DNA of 54,587 nt from an uncultured bacterium (lineage in GTDB: Bacteria > Verrucomicrobiota > Verrucomicrobiia > Verrucomicrobiales > V1-33). A program made the position numbers and the translations under genes. How positions within the stretch are numbered: the first letter of the stretch is position 1; each line of letters opens with the position of its first letter. This document shows positions 43,269-53,400 of the stretch, piece after piece. Where the stretch lies: assembly GCA_903954065.1 (NCBI GenBank), contig CAJBME010000201.1, positions 1 to 54,587 on the forward strand. The letters run 5' to 3'. The notes beneath the pieces were generated by a model. The model made no database searches. It saw only the letters and a program-made list of their open reading frames with translations, and was not told the origin of the DNA.

Positions 43269-44822
43269 ATGAAACGAATCAGTCACTGGAAAAACCATGC
43301 CGCCATGAGCGCCAGTCTGCTGGCGGCGCCCGCCCTCCATGCGGGAACGAATCTCTGGTTCACACCGCTGACCCAGTCAGCGCCCGTCGTCGCCCCGAAC
43401 GCCCTCGAGGAACTCAGCGCTCCCTTCGTCGCTCCGGAAGGGCTTCTGCAAATCAACTGGGTGAGCCTCGCCGAGGTGGAAAACGCGGTGCTCAGCCCAG
43501 GCCAATCCATCGTCAGAGCCTCAGCTCTGACTGGAGGCAACGCCACTTCGGCGTCGATGTTCGACATGTTGGCGGCCAATCCAGCCGGCACCCATCTCTT
43601 CATTCCCCATGAGTCGCCGGTGGGCGCGGGAGTGACCCGGTACAGCATCTACGAAAACAAGGCGGAAGTGCTTTTCGCGGGAGACCAAGGCGGTCTGACC
43701 GGCAACTGGACGAACGACTGGGGCGCTTTTGACCCGTGCCGCTGGACGCCGCAGGACACGCTTTTCTTGGCCGAAGAATGGGCCGGCGAGGGCCGTGTGA
43801 TCGAGGTGCTCAATCCGATGGCCGATCCAAAGGACATCCAGATCCGCGAGTTGAACCGGATCCCCAACGTTTCGCATGAAGGCATCAACTTCAGCTACCA
43901 GTACAAAAACACGATTTATTTCATCGACGAATGGAACTCTGGATCGATCTACAAGCTTGTCTTGAGCGATCACCGTGATTACACCAAGCCTGGCCAAGTC
44001 TTTGTGCTGAGCGTGGATAATTTCATTTCCACCGGCGGCGTCCCAGCCGCCAACTGGAATGAAGGAGCCAACGTCACGGCGACTCGTGAAGGCGCGGCCA
44101 CTTGGATCCCGCTCACGGACAAGGCTGGTGTGGCTCTTCCCGGGATCACCGACCCATTCCGCAACGGCCCGACGAACGACCCCCGCACCAACAGCAACAC
44201 GATGGGTGGCCGTCCAGCGGCTGATGACGCCAAGGCCACTCCGTATGGCCGTCCGGAAGACATGGTGGTCAGTCGTCTGGCCAATGGCAACGAAGTCTTG
44301 TACATCGCGGCCACGTCCGAGAACAAAATCCTCTCCATCGAAATCCTCAACACACACAAGGGTTCCGGCAAAGGCGGGCAAGCCATCGTGCGCACTCTGG
44401 TGTCCAACTTGAGCCCCAAAAACGTGGGCCATCCTGCTACCACCGGCTCACTCGGATCACCCGACAACCTCGCGATCGACGCCGCTGGCAACATCTACGT
44501 CATCGAAGATAATCCAAACGGCGGATCCGCCGGCGGCGACACCTGGTTCGTCCGCGATGTGGACAATGATGGCGTGGCTGAGTCGCTCGATCACTTCTTG
44601 AGCCTGCGTGTCAGCGGATCGGAAGCGACCGGCATGATCTTCAATCCAGCGGATCCGACCGAATTCCACATCTGTGTACAGCACCCAAGCAGCACCAACC
44701 TCAGTGCGGTGCCGAACGGAATGGGTGATGCGGTCTGGACGTTCAACCTCGCGAACATCCCGAATCAGGACTTCGTCAAGTCGCTGAAACGCGGCCGCTT
44801 CCGCACGATCACCAACCAGTAA
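43269..44822 (+). CDS. PhoX-type (DUF839) secreted phosphatase-like protein
   Basis: From the ATG at 43269 this is a 517-residue protein with a signal peptide (MKRISHWKNHAAMSASLLAAPALHAG). The mature chain is a beta-propeller of the PhoX/DUF839 family: FDPCRWTPQDTLFLAEEWAG, ELNRIPNVSHEGINF, YFIDEWNSGSIYKLV, GRPEDMVVSRLANGNEVLYIAATSEN (given as a pattern) and LGSPDNLAIDAAGNIYVIEDN. PhoX enzymes are calcium/iron-dependent alkaline phosphatases that release phosphate from organic esters; many homologues are untested. The signal lacks a twin-arginine motif, unlike classical PhoX. The start is preceded by no clear ribosome-binding site. Codon use is smoother and less C-rich than in neighbours, suggesting high expression. 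A terminator follows. Confidence 0.82.
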   Translation: MKRISHWKNHAAMSASLLAAPALHAGTNLWFTPLTQSAPVVAPNALEELSAPFVAPEGLLQINWVSLAEVENAVLSPGQSIVRASALTGGNATSASMFDMLAANPAGTHLFIPHESPVGAGVTRYSIYENKAEVLFAGDQGGLTGNWTNDWGAFDPCRWTPQDTLFLAEEWAGEGRVIEVLNPMADPKDIQIRELNRIPNVSHEGINFSYQYKNTIYFIDEWNSGSIYKLVLSDHRDYTKPGQVFVLSVDNFISTGGVPAANWNEGANVTATREGAATWIPLTDKAGVALPGITDPFRNGPTNDPRTNSNTMGGRPAADDAKATPYGRPEDMVVSRLANGNEVLYIAATSENKILSIEILNTHKGSGKGGQAIVRTLVSNLSPKNVGHPATTGSLGSPDNLAIDAAGNIYVIEDNPNGGSAGGDTWFVRDVDNDGVAESLDHFLSLRVSGSEATGMIFNPADPTEFHICVQHPSSTNLSAVPNGMGDAVWTFNLANIPNQDFVKSLKRGRFRTITNQ

Positions 44823-44834
44823 TCGTGCGCCGAC

Positions 44835-44880
44835 GGGCGGGCCAACTCGGAGGCCCGCCCAGTCATCGCCGACTTTTTTT
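44835..44880 (+). terminator. Hairpin after phoX
   Basis: GGGCGGGCC (44835-44843) pairs perfectly with GGCCCGCCC (44852-44860) across an eight-base loop. A run of seven T follows 13 bases later (44874-44880). The gap makes it a weak intrinsic terminator by itself, but it stands next to a second one. Confidence 0.5.
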
Positions 44881-44889
44881 GGTTACCAG

Positions 44890-44919
44890 AAGGACGTCCC
44901 CGCATGGGGCCGTCCTTTT
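44890..44919 (+). terminator. Intrinsic terminator between phoX and the di-haem gene
   Basis: AAGGACG (44890-44896) pairs with CGTCCTT (44911-44917) and an inner CCCC/GGGG stem closes a GCAT loop. The stem runs into TTTT. It should end much of the phoX message 48 bases before the next gene. Confidence 0.65.
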
Positions 44920-44966
44920 CCTACGAAAGGATCACTGTCTCATTTCTATTCAACCTGCTGACCGTC

Positions 44967-46685
44967 ATGTCCCGATTTCCCCGCTCCTGCACCATGCTGC
45001 CGCTTTTGCGCTGCGCCCTTGTCCTGCCCATCATCATTCTCCAGCCAGACAGCGCGGCCGAATCAAAGCCGGTCTATCAGGAACTGATCGAGTACCTCAG
45101 CACATCGGACGACGTGCTACCGATGGTTCCTGACACTCATCCGGTCAACACTCTGTATAACGCCGAAGCCGTGGTGCCTCCTCAGTGCTACACCCGCACC
45201 GAAGCCAAGGCCAATCCCTGTTATGTGTGCCATCAGGACCAGATCCCGGAGCGGGAAAACAAGATGAACGACCGCGATCTGCAGGCCGCTTACAGCTTCA
45301 GCGACGTCGGCATGACCAATCACTGGAAGAACCTCTTCGAAGACAAACAATCGCGTATCGCCGCCATCAGCGACGAGGAAATCCAGAGTTATGTCAATCA
45401 GGACAACTACTCCGAACTGGCGGGCCGCCTCAAAGAAAAAGGATTTAAGGGATACATACCCGATCTGCAAAACCTGCAACTGGGAGCCGAAGCCTTCGAT
45501 GCTGAGGGCTTCGCCAAAGACGGCAGCCACTGGGTAGCCTTCAACTACAAACCATTTCCAAGCACATTCTGGCCAACCAACGGCGCTACCGACGATGTCA
45601 TGATCCGGCTGGCCGCCCCGTTTCGAACCGGCAAAGACGGCCAGTATTCCCGTGATGTCTATAAAGCCAATCTAGCCATTCTCGAGGCCGCGATCAAAGG
45701 TGTTACCTCCATCAGTTCCCTGCCAGTCGATGAACGCCTGACGGGCCGGGATCTCGATGGCGACGGTCAGATGATGATCTCCCATACGGTTAATGCCCAA
45801 ACGGCGTGGGCAGGCGCCGCTGAAGGCACGTTTTTTGACACCCACCTTTATCCGGCCGGCACCGAGTTTCTCCATACCGTGCGCTACCTCGGCGTGGACA
45901 AGGATGGCCGAATCGGCGTCTCCACACGCATGAAGGAAGTGCGCTACATGTGGAAGGTTCAACCCTACGGAAAGTCGATGTACGCCCGAAAATATCAGTT
46001 GGAAGCCAATGAAAAAGAAGCAGGAAACCTTCCCGGGTACACCAGCATCCAACAACATGGCCTCGACAACGGAAACGGCTGGGCCATTCAAGGGTTTATC
46101 GAAGATCGAAAAGGACGTCTCCGATTCCTGACCCACGAAGAAAACTTTTCGTGTATGGGCTGCCACAATTCGGTCGGATCCAGCATCGACAAAACCTTCA
46201 GCTTTCCTCGCAAGCTCGACGGAGCCAAAGGCTGGGGCTATATCGATCTGCAAGGCATGGCCGACGCACCCAATAAGGGCGAAACCGTGGGCGAGATCGA
46301 GCTCTATCTCACCCGTGCCGAAGGTGGCAGCGAATTCCGCAACAACGAGGAAATGGCCGCCCGCTGGTTCAACCCCGACGGCACCATCGCCAAAGTCAAA
46401 ATCGCCGCCGCCAAAGACGTCTACGACCTGATCACGCCGTCACCCGCGCGCGCCATGAGCCTGAACAAAGCCTACCGCACCATCGTCGAGGATCAGGACT
46501 ACATCTTCGGCAAAGACGCCGTCGTGACACCCCCGTCAAACGTCTATGACAAGATCGACAACCTAACGGCTCCTACTCTGCCCGCCGATCGCACCTACGA
46601 CTACAACATCCTGCTCGACTGGGCCGCTCGCCCCAGCCGCAACGGAAAACCGCTGAAATCCACGGCCGCGGTCGCCACTGAATGA
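44967..46685 (+). CDS. Secreted di-haem cytochrome-like protein
   Basis: From the ATG at 44967 this is a 572-residue protein with a signal sequence (MLPLLRCALVLPIIILQPDSA). Two c-type haem motifs are present: CYVCH (C85-H89) and CMGCH (C396-H400). Between them are stretches such as HWVAFNYKPFPSTFWPTNG and TRMKEVRYMWKVQPYGKSMYA without a domain name I can assign. An acidic DLDGDGQM loop (about 262-269) looks calcium-binding. It should be a periplasmic redox protein. It follows phoX after a terminator and overlaps the next gene by four bases (ATGA, 46682-46685). Whether it belongs functionally to phoX or to the downstream small protein is unknown. Confidence 0.75.
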   Translation: MSRFPRSCTMLPLLRCALVLPIIILQPDSAAESKPVYQELIEYLSTSDDVLPMVPDTHPVNTLYNAEAVVPPQCYTRTEAKANPCYVCHQDQIPERENKMNDRDLQAAYSFSDVGMTNHWKNLFEDKQSRIAAISDEEIQSYVNQDNYSELAGRLKEKGFKGYIPDLQNLQLGAEAFDAEGFAKDGSHWVAFNYKPFPSTFWPTNGATDDVMIRLAAPFRTGKDGQYSRDVYKANLAILEAAIKGVTSISSLPVDERLTGRDLDGDGQMMISHTVNAQTAWAGAAEGTFFDTHLYPAGTEFLHTVRYLGVDKDGRIGVSTRMKEVRYMWKVQPYGKSMYARKYQLEANEKEAGNLPGYTSIQQHGLDNGNGWAIQGFIEDRKGRLRFLTHEENFSCMGCHNSVGSSIDKTFSFPRKLDGAKGWGYIDLQGMADAPNKGETVGEIELYLTRAEGGSEFRNNEEMAARWFNPDGTIAKVKIAAAKDVYDLITPSPARAMSLNKAYRTIVEDQDYIFGKDAVVTPPSNVYDKIDNLTAPTLPADRTYDYNILLDWAARPSRNGKPLKSTAAVATE

Positions 46686-47350
46686 TTTCTGCCACCCTCC
46701 CGCTCCTCCTGAGCCCGCTCATGAAACCATTCCCTCTGCCCTTCATAGCCGTCACCGGCCTGCTCGTCGCGGTCGCCGAACTCGTCTACGACGCACGGCT
46801 CGGCTCCGCCGGCGACTCCGCCGACCTGCAGACAGTGACGCCAGCCGCACCCCCGCCCCGACCGCCCCGACTGCCGTTCACCCCGAGCGCGATTCCAGAC
46901 ACGACCGCAGCGATGGCCAGCCGCAGCAGCGAGGAAAACCAGAGGGCAGACACCGACACCGACACCGCCGCGCGGTCCGCGGAATTTTGGCGGGCCCATC
47001 TTGCAGAGCTGCTGAACAACGACCATCTGCCCGACCGTGAACTCGGGCAGAAACTCGCCACTATTGCCTCCGACACACAGACTCCGGTAGGAGCACGGGT
47101 CAACGCCATCACGCAGGCGCTCGTTTTCACCGACGACGATAACTATGATCAGGACATGAAGCAGCTAGCTGTCCGGGCGGACCTTCCCGAGTCTGTGCAC
47201 ACGGTGATTCTGGATGATTTGATGCATCGGGATCCGGCCGCCATTCTGCCGGCCGCGCGCGAGATTGCCGGCACCAGCGGACACCCGCTCTCTGGCGCTG
47301 TTGGGGAGTTGGTCAAATCCATCGAGGGAGCCAACAGGCCGACCGATTAG
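46682..47350 (+). CDS. Secreted small protein of unknown function
   Basis: A 222-residue protein translationally coupled to the di-haem gene. It has a hydrophobic N-terminal export or anchor segment (LPFIAVTGLLVAVAELVY), a Pro/Arg/Thr-rich linker to about residue 95, and a helical C-terminal domain (FWRAHLAELLNNDHLPDRELGQKLATIAS and later RVNAITQALVFTDDDNYDQDMKQLAV, given as patterns) that looks like HEAT-type helical pairs. Function is not recognised. The coupling suggests that it works with the cytochrome-like protein, perhaps as an assembly or docking factor. Confidence 0.65.
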   Translation: MISATLPLLLSPLMKPFPLPFIAVTGLLVAVAELVYDARLGSAGDSADLQTVTPAAPPPRPPRLPFTPSAIPDTTAAMASRSSEENQRADTDTDTAARSAEFWRAHLAELLNNDHLPDRELGQKLATIASDTQTPVGARVNAITQALVFTDDDNYDQDMKQLAVRADLPESVHTVILDDLMHRDPAAILPAAREIAGTSGHPLSGAVGELVKSIEGANRPTD

Positions 47351-47369
47351 TCACGCGGCCTCGCGGTGT

Positions 47370-47404
47370 GGCCCGGGCAGCCGGGCCGGTAGCAGCGGGC
47401 TACC
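47370..47404. terminator. Two tandem hairpins between convergent genes
   Basis: GGCCCGG (47370-47376) pairs with CCGGGCC (47381-47387) over GCAG. Directly after it GGTAGC (47388-47393) pairs with GCTACC (47399-47404), which includes the stop codon of the TonB receptor gene. No T-run is present. They probably separate two convergent transcripts. Confidence 0.4.
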
Positions 47405-49502
47405 ATTTCATTTTGACGCTGACGACGCCGCCGAGACCGGATTCATTTTGACCGGATCCATGGATCCGATAGTCTTCATCCGACACGTTTTCCAGGCTGC
47501 ACGTCAGATCGAGGTGAGAGTTGACCTGCCAGCCGGCGCGCAGCGAAGCGACCAGATACCCTGGAGTCCCTCCGGTGGGAATTCGTTGATCATCGGCGGC
47601 TTGATCCTCCGCGGTGATGCGGTCTTCCTTGGTGGCGCCGAGCACGCGCGCCTCAGCCCAGAACTTTCCAGAGCCGTCATTCCAACGCAGCGCGAGCGAG
47701 CCAGAAAGTGGCAGCTGACGCGAATTTGGTTTGTCGACAAACGGACGGTCCAACACGACCGCCGACTGGGTCCGCGCATCCTGCCAGGCGGCAAAACCCG
47801 AAAGTGTCCACTGCGGAAGAAACCTCCAGGCCGCTTCCACCTCGACCCCATACACCACCGCATCTCCCGCATTCGTGGCAATCGATGTCCCCATGCTGGC
47901 ATCGGTGAATGCCGGAACAATCAAATCATCAACCTGCGTGTAAAATCCGGCCACACTGCCCGAGACGGTCTCCGCCTGACCGCGCAGGCCGAGTTCGCTG
48001 GTCAGATAGTGTTCTGGATTAACATCCGGATCGCCAGCCACGTTCCCACCGGATTTCGCGGTCAGATTGCCGCTCAAGTCGTCAAGGTTCGGCGCCCGGA
48101 ACGCTTGGGAAACTCCCCCATAAAGGCTCCAGCGATCCGTTAGGGTATAAATCCCGCGCAACGATCCCACCACATCATCCCAATGCCGAGTCTCATCGCC
48201 GCCACCCTCAAACCGACCCAGCATCGCTTCCGCATACGAATAGCGTACGCCGCCAGTGACTTCGAAACGCTCCACCGGACGCCATGCATATTGAGAATAA
48301 ACACCGAACAACGTGTAGTCGGAATCATCCGCCAACGGCAGGTTTTCTGTACGAGAACCGCCCATAAAATCAGATCGATAGCCAGCCGTCTCCACCGTAT
48401 CATGATACACATCAAATCCATAGATCCATGATCCCGGGCCCGCCGGCGACTCGAGCCCCAGATCGACCCCAATCGTGTCGACGCCAATCGAGCTCTGGCG
48501 CAGCACGCTGGAATTCGATTTCAGCCGCTCCGGAAAACGGTTTTGAAATTCCGACTCATCGGTAGTTTGGTAAGAGAGAGTGGCGTTCCACTGGGTAACG
48601 GCTGCACCGTCCTGCGAATCACTGCCGGCATACCGGAGGAAGGTAAGCGAGCGTTCCTGATCAAAGGTGTTTTCCTGCCACCGACCAGGGGCCGCCACCC
48701 GTCCTCCGTCGATCCATCCGGGATTATCGAGTGTCCGGTGCCATCGCGAAATGTCGTCCTGATTCGTGTGATAGGTGGCCAAGGTCACGGTCGATTCAGG
48801 CGAGACGGCCCAGTCAAAGCGCATGTCCAGATTTTGCTCGGGATAGCCAGTATTCTTCATGCGTCCGATGGCCGCGGACTCGATGTCGCCGTAGTCTTTG
48901 GCCGAGACGCCCAGCAGCACCCCGAAGGTCCCGCCAATTCCCGCATCAACTTCGAGGCGACCAATGGAACTGCCCTCGCCATTCGTCCGGTATTCATAAA
49001 AGGCCGATCCTCCCCCGAAGCCGCGGCCCGCAGGTTCATCCAGAAAACGGGATGATTTGGTGAAGCTGTTGACCGTTCCCCCCGCCGCATCCGAACCGTA
49101 CTGAACTGATCCCTGACTTTTTATCACTTCGATGTGATCGATGCTGAGTGGATCTACCGTATTCCAATACTGAACAGGACCGCCGCGGAACGTGGAGTTA
49201 TTGAGGCGCACCCCGTCTACCATCAGCAGGTTTTGGCGCCCGGTAAAACCCCGGATGAACGGTGACCCATGCCCGTGGGTCGTTTTTTGTACGAAGACGC
49301 CAGGGACGTATCGGAGGGCGTCGGGCAATGTTCGCGGCGACTGTTCGCTGAGAAATTCGGAATCGAAGAGCGACGTTGTATACGGCACCGTGCGGGCGGG
49401 GCGAGCGGACCGCGTGGCCGTCACTACGACCGGGTCGAGCAGGTCCTGCGCTACCACCGTGGTGGCGGCGAGCACGAGCAACAGTGGTACTTTTTTCAGC
49501 AT
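47400..49502 (-). CDS. TonB-dependent outer membrane receptor
   Basis: A 700-residue receptor with a signal peptide (MLKKVPLLLVLAATTVVAQ), a TonB-box-like DPVVVTATR, a plug domain (PDALRYVPGVFVQKT, SPFIRGFTGRQNLLMVDGVRLNN, IDHIEVIKSQGSVQYGSDA), and a 22-strand barrel ending in the C-terminal aromatic residue of VVSVKMKW. It imports a scarce ligand with TonB energy. The ligand cannot be read; position opposite the PhoX/di-haem locus allows, but does not show, a link to organic phosphate or metal uptake. Length and domain order are standard. Confidence 0.93.
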   Translation of the reverse strand: MLKKVPLLLVLAATTVVAQDLLDPVVVTATRSARPARTVPYTTSLFDSEFLSEQSPRTLPDALRYVPGVFVQKTTHGHGSPFIRGFTGRQNLLMVDGVRLNNSTFRGGPVQYWNTVDPLSIDHIEVIKSQGSVQYGSDAAGGTVNSFTKSSRFLDEPAGRGFGGGSAFYEYRTNGEGSSIGRLEVDAGIGGTFGVLLGVSAKDYGDIESAAIGRMKNTGYPEQNLDMRFDWAVSPESTVTLATYHTNQDDISRWHRTLDNPGWIDGGRVAAPGRWQENTFDQERSLTFLRYAGSDSQDGAAVTQWNATLSYQTTDESEFQNRFPERLKSNSSVLRQSSIGVDTIGVDLGLESPAGPGSWIYGFDVYHDTVETAGYRSDFMGGSRTENLPLADDSDYTLFGVYSQYAWRPVERFEVTGGVRYSYAEAMLGRFEGGGDETRHWDDVVGSLRGIYTLTDRWSLYGGVSQAFRAPNLDDLSGNLTAKSGGNVAGDPDVNPEHYLTSELGLRGQAETVSGSVAGFYTQVDDLIVPAFTDASMGTSIATNAGDAVVYGVEVEAAWRFLPQWTLSGFAAWQDARTQSAVVLDRPFVDKPNSRQLPLSGSLALRWNDGSGKFWAEARVLGATKEDRITAEDQAADDQRIPTGGTPGYLVASLRAGWQVNSHLDLTCSLENVSDEDYRIHGSGQNESGLGGVVSVKMKW

Positions 49503-49679
49503 GGCGGCTTGAAGAACGTTGGGGTTAAAAATTTCTTAGCATTTTTGTGTCTACCGTAGGAACTCGCTCCTCCGAGCCCGTTCCCCGTTGTGGCAGCGGT
49601 CATCATGCTCGTTTTCGGAGGATATCAACCACTCACCTCCCGCTGTGCTTTGTCGGCCAGCCAGCCATCCGCGAGCGGT

Positions 49680-49716
49680 CGGCGCTCCCGGGAACGCCGA
49701 GCCCCAACTCGGCGCC
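49680..49716. repeat. Palindromic repeat related to the one at 6892
   Basis: CCCGGGAACGCCGA at 49687-49700 is identical to 6892-6905. In both places it runs into a hairpin that starts with GCCGA: here GCCGAG/CTCGGC with a CCCCAA loop, there GCCGACG/CGTCGGC. A shared head with a different stem is what a dispersed palindromic family would show. Confidence 0.5.
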
Positions 49717-49786
49717 TGCATAAACTCCCAAAAATCAGTCCCTTCCCCCTCGCTCAGATGCCCCTCCCCGCCCCTGCCGGCGCCAG

Positions 49787-50023
49787 TCACCTTCCAGCCA
49801 GATGACCCGCGCCGCAGTCGCGCTGGATAAAAACGGGCCCGCCCATGTGACCACGAACGGCAATGAGTCCATATCCACCATCCAGACGCGCCTGCGCCGT
49901 AGCTCGGATGACTTCATCGACAGTAGCTGGTCGAACGACCATGCCAGTTTCAAAACTCACCAGCGAATATCCAGTGGATTGGCTTTCTTCTGAAGAAAGG
50001 GAAGGAAATAGGGAGGCTTGCAT
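49787..50023 (-). CDS. Doubtful small hypothetical protein
   Basis: A 78-residue frame from the ATG at 50021-50023. Its middle part (SLVSFETGMVVRPATVDEVIRATAQARLDGGYGLIAVRG, described as a pattern) has a reasonable amphipathic composition. The C-terminal tail (QRDCGAGHLAGR) is less convincing, and a second frame overlaps it. There is no ribosome-binding site of note. It may be a real small gene, a decayed remnant or chance. Confidence 0.35.
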   Translation of the reverse strand: MQASLFPSLSSEESQSTGYSLVSFETGMVVRPATVDEVIRATAQARLDGGYGLIAVRGHMGGPVFIQRDCGAGHLAGR

Positions 50024-50265
50024 GAGGTGATGATAATGAAGGCACACTCCATCGCCAAACAAAAAACGTCGAACACGTCTTTTTTGTCACTTGTTTGAAC
50101 CACCCAGACACCATGACTCGCGGATTCGGCCGCTCGCCTGAGCGCGAAGGGACGTGAGCCACATCTTCGTCGCCCTACCGACCGTGGCTCCGGAATCCAG
50201 GCTCTGGACAGATTTCCGGCTAACGCGGGTGCTACGGGGGCGGGGAGGAGCGGGGCCGTTTTGGA

Positions 50266-50318
50266 CCAAGACCGGTCTTGGCGGACCGGCCATTTTGTGA
50301 GAATCTGATTCTGGCTAC
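50266..50318. repeat. GTAGCCAGA-family palindrome with a second palindrome
   Basis: On the minus strand GTAGCCAGAATC-A-GATTCT (50300-50318) has the same nine-base head as the two repeats at 54158-54216, with a different stem. A perfect palindrome, CCAAGACC/GGTCTTGG (50266-50281), lies 18 bases away. Together they look like one copy of a REPIN-like element. Confidence 0.6.
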
Positions 50319-50405
50319 CCCGCCGACCCCGCCTCTTGCGGGCCCTGCGACAAGCCATTTCTCCATTCTTCCGCCTTCCCCGCACCCGTCACTTCACCTC
50401 ATCTC

Positions 50406-53400
50406 ATGTCCTTCTTTATTGGCCGCGTCCTCCCCTCCCTGCTCGCCAGCCTACTCGCACTGGCCACCGCTCCCGCGGACGTGTCACTGGACGCGGGAGA
50501 CACCATTGTCTGCTACGGCAACTCCATGGTCGAACGCCTCTGTGAGCACGGGGAACTGGAAGCCATGATTCAGCTGGCACAGCCGGAGAAAAAACTTCAG
50601 TTTCGGAGTTTTGCGTGGACGGGCGACGAGGTCGGCTACCGGCTGCGACCGGAAGGGTATGAAGAACACATGAAGTCGCTCCTGCGCCGCTGGCCCGCGG
50701 AGGTCGTGATCGCTGGTTTTGGCATGAATGAATCGTTTGCCGGCCGGCCGGGGCTGGAAGATTTCCGGAAGCAACTGGCCGCCTATCTCGATCAGCTCGC
50801 CCGATTTCATCCGCAAGCGACCCTCGTCTTACTGGCCCCGACCGCCGTGGAGGGCGGGGGCCCCGGGCCAGCCGCGGCCGTGCGCAACGAAGCTATTGGC
50901 GCTTACGCGGAAGCCATCCTCATGGCCGCCAGCGCCCGCGGTGCTCTCTACGTCGATTTGTTCTACGCCAGCCAGCTGGCGTATGCTGAAAACGACTCTC
51001 CTCTCACTTCCAACGGTCTGCACCTCAATGAAGAGGGAAATCGCCTGATGGCCCGCGTCATCGCCAAGGCCCTCATCGGAGCACCCGCCATCACCCCGGA
51101 CCCGACGCGCATCCAGAATGTCGCCCGCGCCGTCGCCCGGAAAAACTATTACGTGGCCGAAGTGGTGCGTCCGAAAAATGCCGACCTCTATTATGGAGTC
51201 CGCAAACGACAGGAAGAAAACGACGCCGAAATCCCGCGCTATCATCAGATGATCGAGGCCACGGAAGCCGGGGTGCATGCGCTGGCCGCCTCCGGCGACT
51301 CACGGACGCAAGACATTCCAACGCCGTGGTTACCACCGATGCCACCGATCAAAGGCAACGACGATGGCGACGCCACCGGCATCATCCGTCCACCGGCGGA
51401 GGCGCTGGCTGAATTCAAAGTAGCCGATGGATACGAGGTCACCCTCTTTGCCTCCGAAGCAGAATTTCCCGAGCTGAGGAACCCGGTGCAGATCGCTTTT
51501 GACGCTCGCGGCCGCCTCTGGGTGGTCACCATGCCGTCGTTTCCACACACTGTTCCCGGCCGCCCGCCCGAGGACCGGGTCATCGTACTCGAAGACACCA
51601 ACCACGATGGCAAGGCAGACCGCTGCACCACCTTCGCTGATCAGCTCGACGCCCTCGACGGCATCGCCTTCACCGAATGGGGAGTGCTCGTTTCCGAACA
51701 ACCGAAACTCTGGCTCATGAACGACACCGATGGCGACGGCCGGGCCGATACCAAAAAAGAATTTTTCCGCGGTATCGATGTCACCGACTCGCACCACGGC
51801 GGCATGATCGCCGCCGACCCGCTCGGCCACGTGCTTTTCTGCGACGGCGTGTTTCACCGGTCACAGCTCGAAACCCCATTCGGCGTAGTCCGCGGCATCG
51901 ATGCCACCACCTACCGCCTTCATCCACGCACCGGACGGGTCGAAACCGAATGGCAAAGCAACACGCCAAACCCATGGAAAATCACTTATGATGCGACCGG
52001 CAGTCTTTTCCAAATGTATGGTGACGGCCTGCCGCTCGACACCCTCGCTCTGACATGGACTCCACTCGGAGTGTATCATCCATTCGCCTACGGGAATACT
52101 GGCAGCAATGGCAAGGGATCGGCCGCGGCCAGCATCTCCAGTCCGAATTTTCCGGAATCCCGTCAGCAAGGCATGATTACGGCTTCCCTGCTGGGAAATT
52201 ACACCGTTTCCATGTGGACCTACGATTACGATCAGGGTCTGGTCCGCGGCAACGACCGCCTCGATCTCGTCAGCTCCCCCAATGCCGCCTTTAGGCCAGC
52301 TGATGTGGAATTCGGATTCGATGGGGCGCTCTACATCTCAGATTTCTGCAGCCCCATCATTGGCCATGCTCAGCACGCGATGCGCGACCCTCACTGGGAT
52401 CATGACCACGGCCGCATCTGGCGCGTCCGATCCACGGATCGTCCTCTGAATAAAGAATTTCCACAGATCGAAGGCGCCAGCATGGCGGCCTGCCTCGAGC
52501 TACTCAAACACTCGCAAAGCATCATCCGCCATCATGCGCGCATCGAAATCCGCAAGGCGGGCCCGTCCGCGCTGCCAGCGCTCGATGAATGGGCGGCCGC
52601 GCTCGACCGCACCGGCCCCGACTTTGCCCAGCACGCACTGGAGGCGCTTTTTGTCGCTGAAGGATTGGGGGCGAGCCGGCCCGCCCTGCTAGCGGAATTA
52701 TTGTCATCCACGTCCGCCGTTCATCGAGCCGCGGCCGTGCGTCTGGTCCGGTTTCAAGCGGATCGCCTTCCGGACCCGGCGGGAATGCTGACGTCGAGCG
52801 CGACCGACCCGCATCCGCGCGTGCAGATGGAAGTCGTAGACGCCGTAGCCCACCTTCGTCCCACCCTGCCCGCCGTAGAAATCGCCCTGCAAGCCGTGCG
52901 GAATCCAAATGATGATGTCCAACACATGCTTGATGATCTCAGACACGGCACCAAACCCGCGCTTGGCCGCAGCATTCCGGTTTTGGAAATTGCTCCCAAC
53001 ACGCAGCTCACGGCATGGCTGGAGGCGGGTCAAGGGACCTGGCGCACGTTTGTGCAATCCGAACTAGCGCAGCCGGCAGTGCTCTCGGTCCGTCACGGGT
53101 ATCTTGACATCCTCATGAATGGCACGCCCGTGTTGTCATCGGACTCGATGTGGCTGAACGACCAACAAGTTCAGCTGACCCTGCGTGAGGGTCTCAATGT
53201 GATCGAGATCCAGTTCCGCAACACCAAGTCCCGGCCACCCGTGTTTTTGTATGACCCACTCGGACAGCCGCTCGCCATGGCGCAGGTGGCGGATGAGGCC
53301 GGCGGATTGCAGGTCATGGCCGCGGCCTACGACAAAGAACAGGCCGGCCTCGGCGACGCCGTCGTCGTGCAGGCCCTCCCCAATCAGCTGCGGTTCACTC

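Larger units (their letters stand above)
49503..50405. other. Long spacer with palindromic repeats and a doubtful small ORF
   Basis: A stretch of 903 bases between divergent genes. It holds an imperfect palindrome at 49680-49699 (CGGCG and CGCCG around TCCCGGGA), a GCCGAG/CTCGGC hairpin at 49696-49713, a perfect 16-bp palindrome at 50266-50281, and a GTAGCCAGA-type palindrome at 50300-50318. A small open frame at 49787-50023 is listed separately. Promoters for both flanking genes should lie near its ends, but I could not single out convincing boxes. Confidence 0.5.

Noticed and set aside
43172..43612. 146-codon frame overlapping the start of phoX
   Set aside because: It is out of frame with phoX, lacks any domain pattern and depends on the composition of the phoX start.
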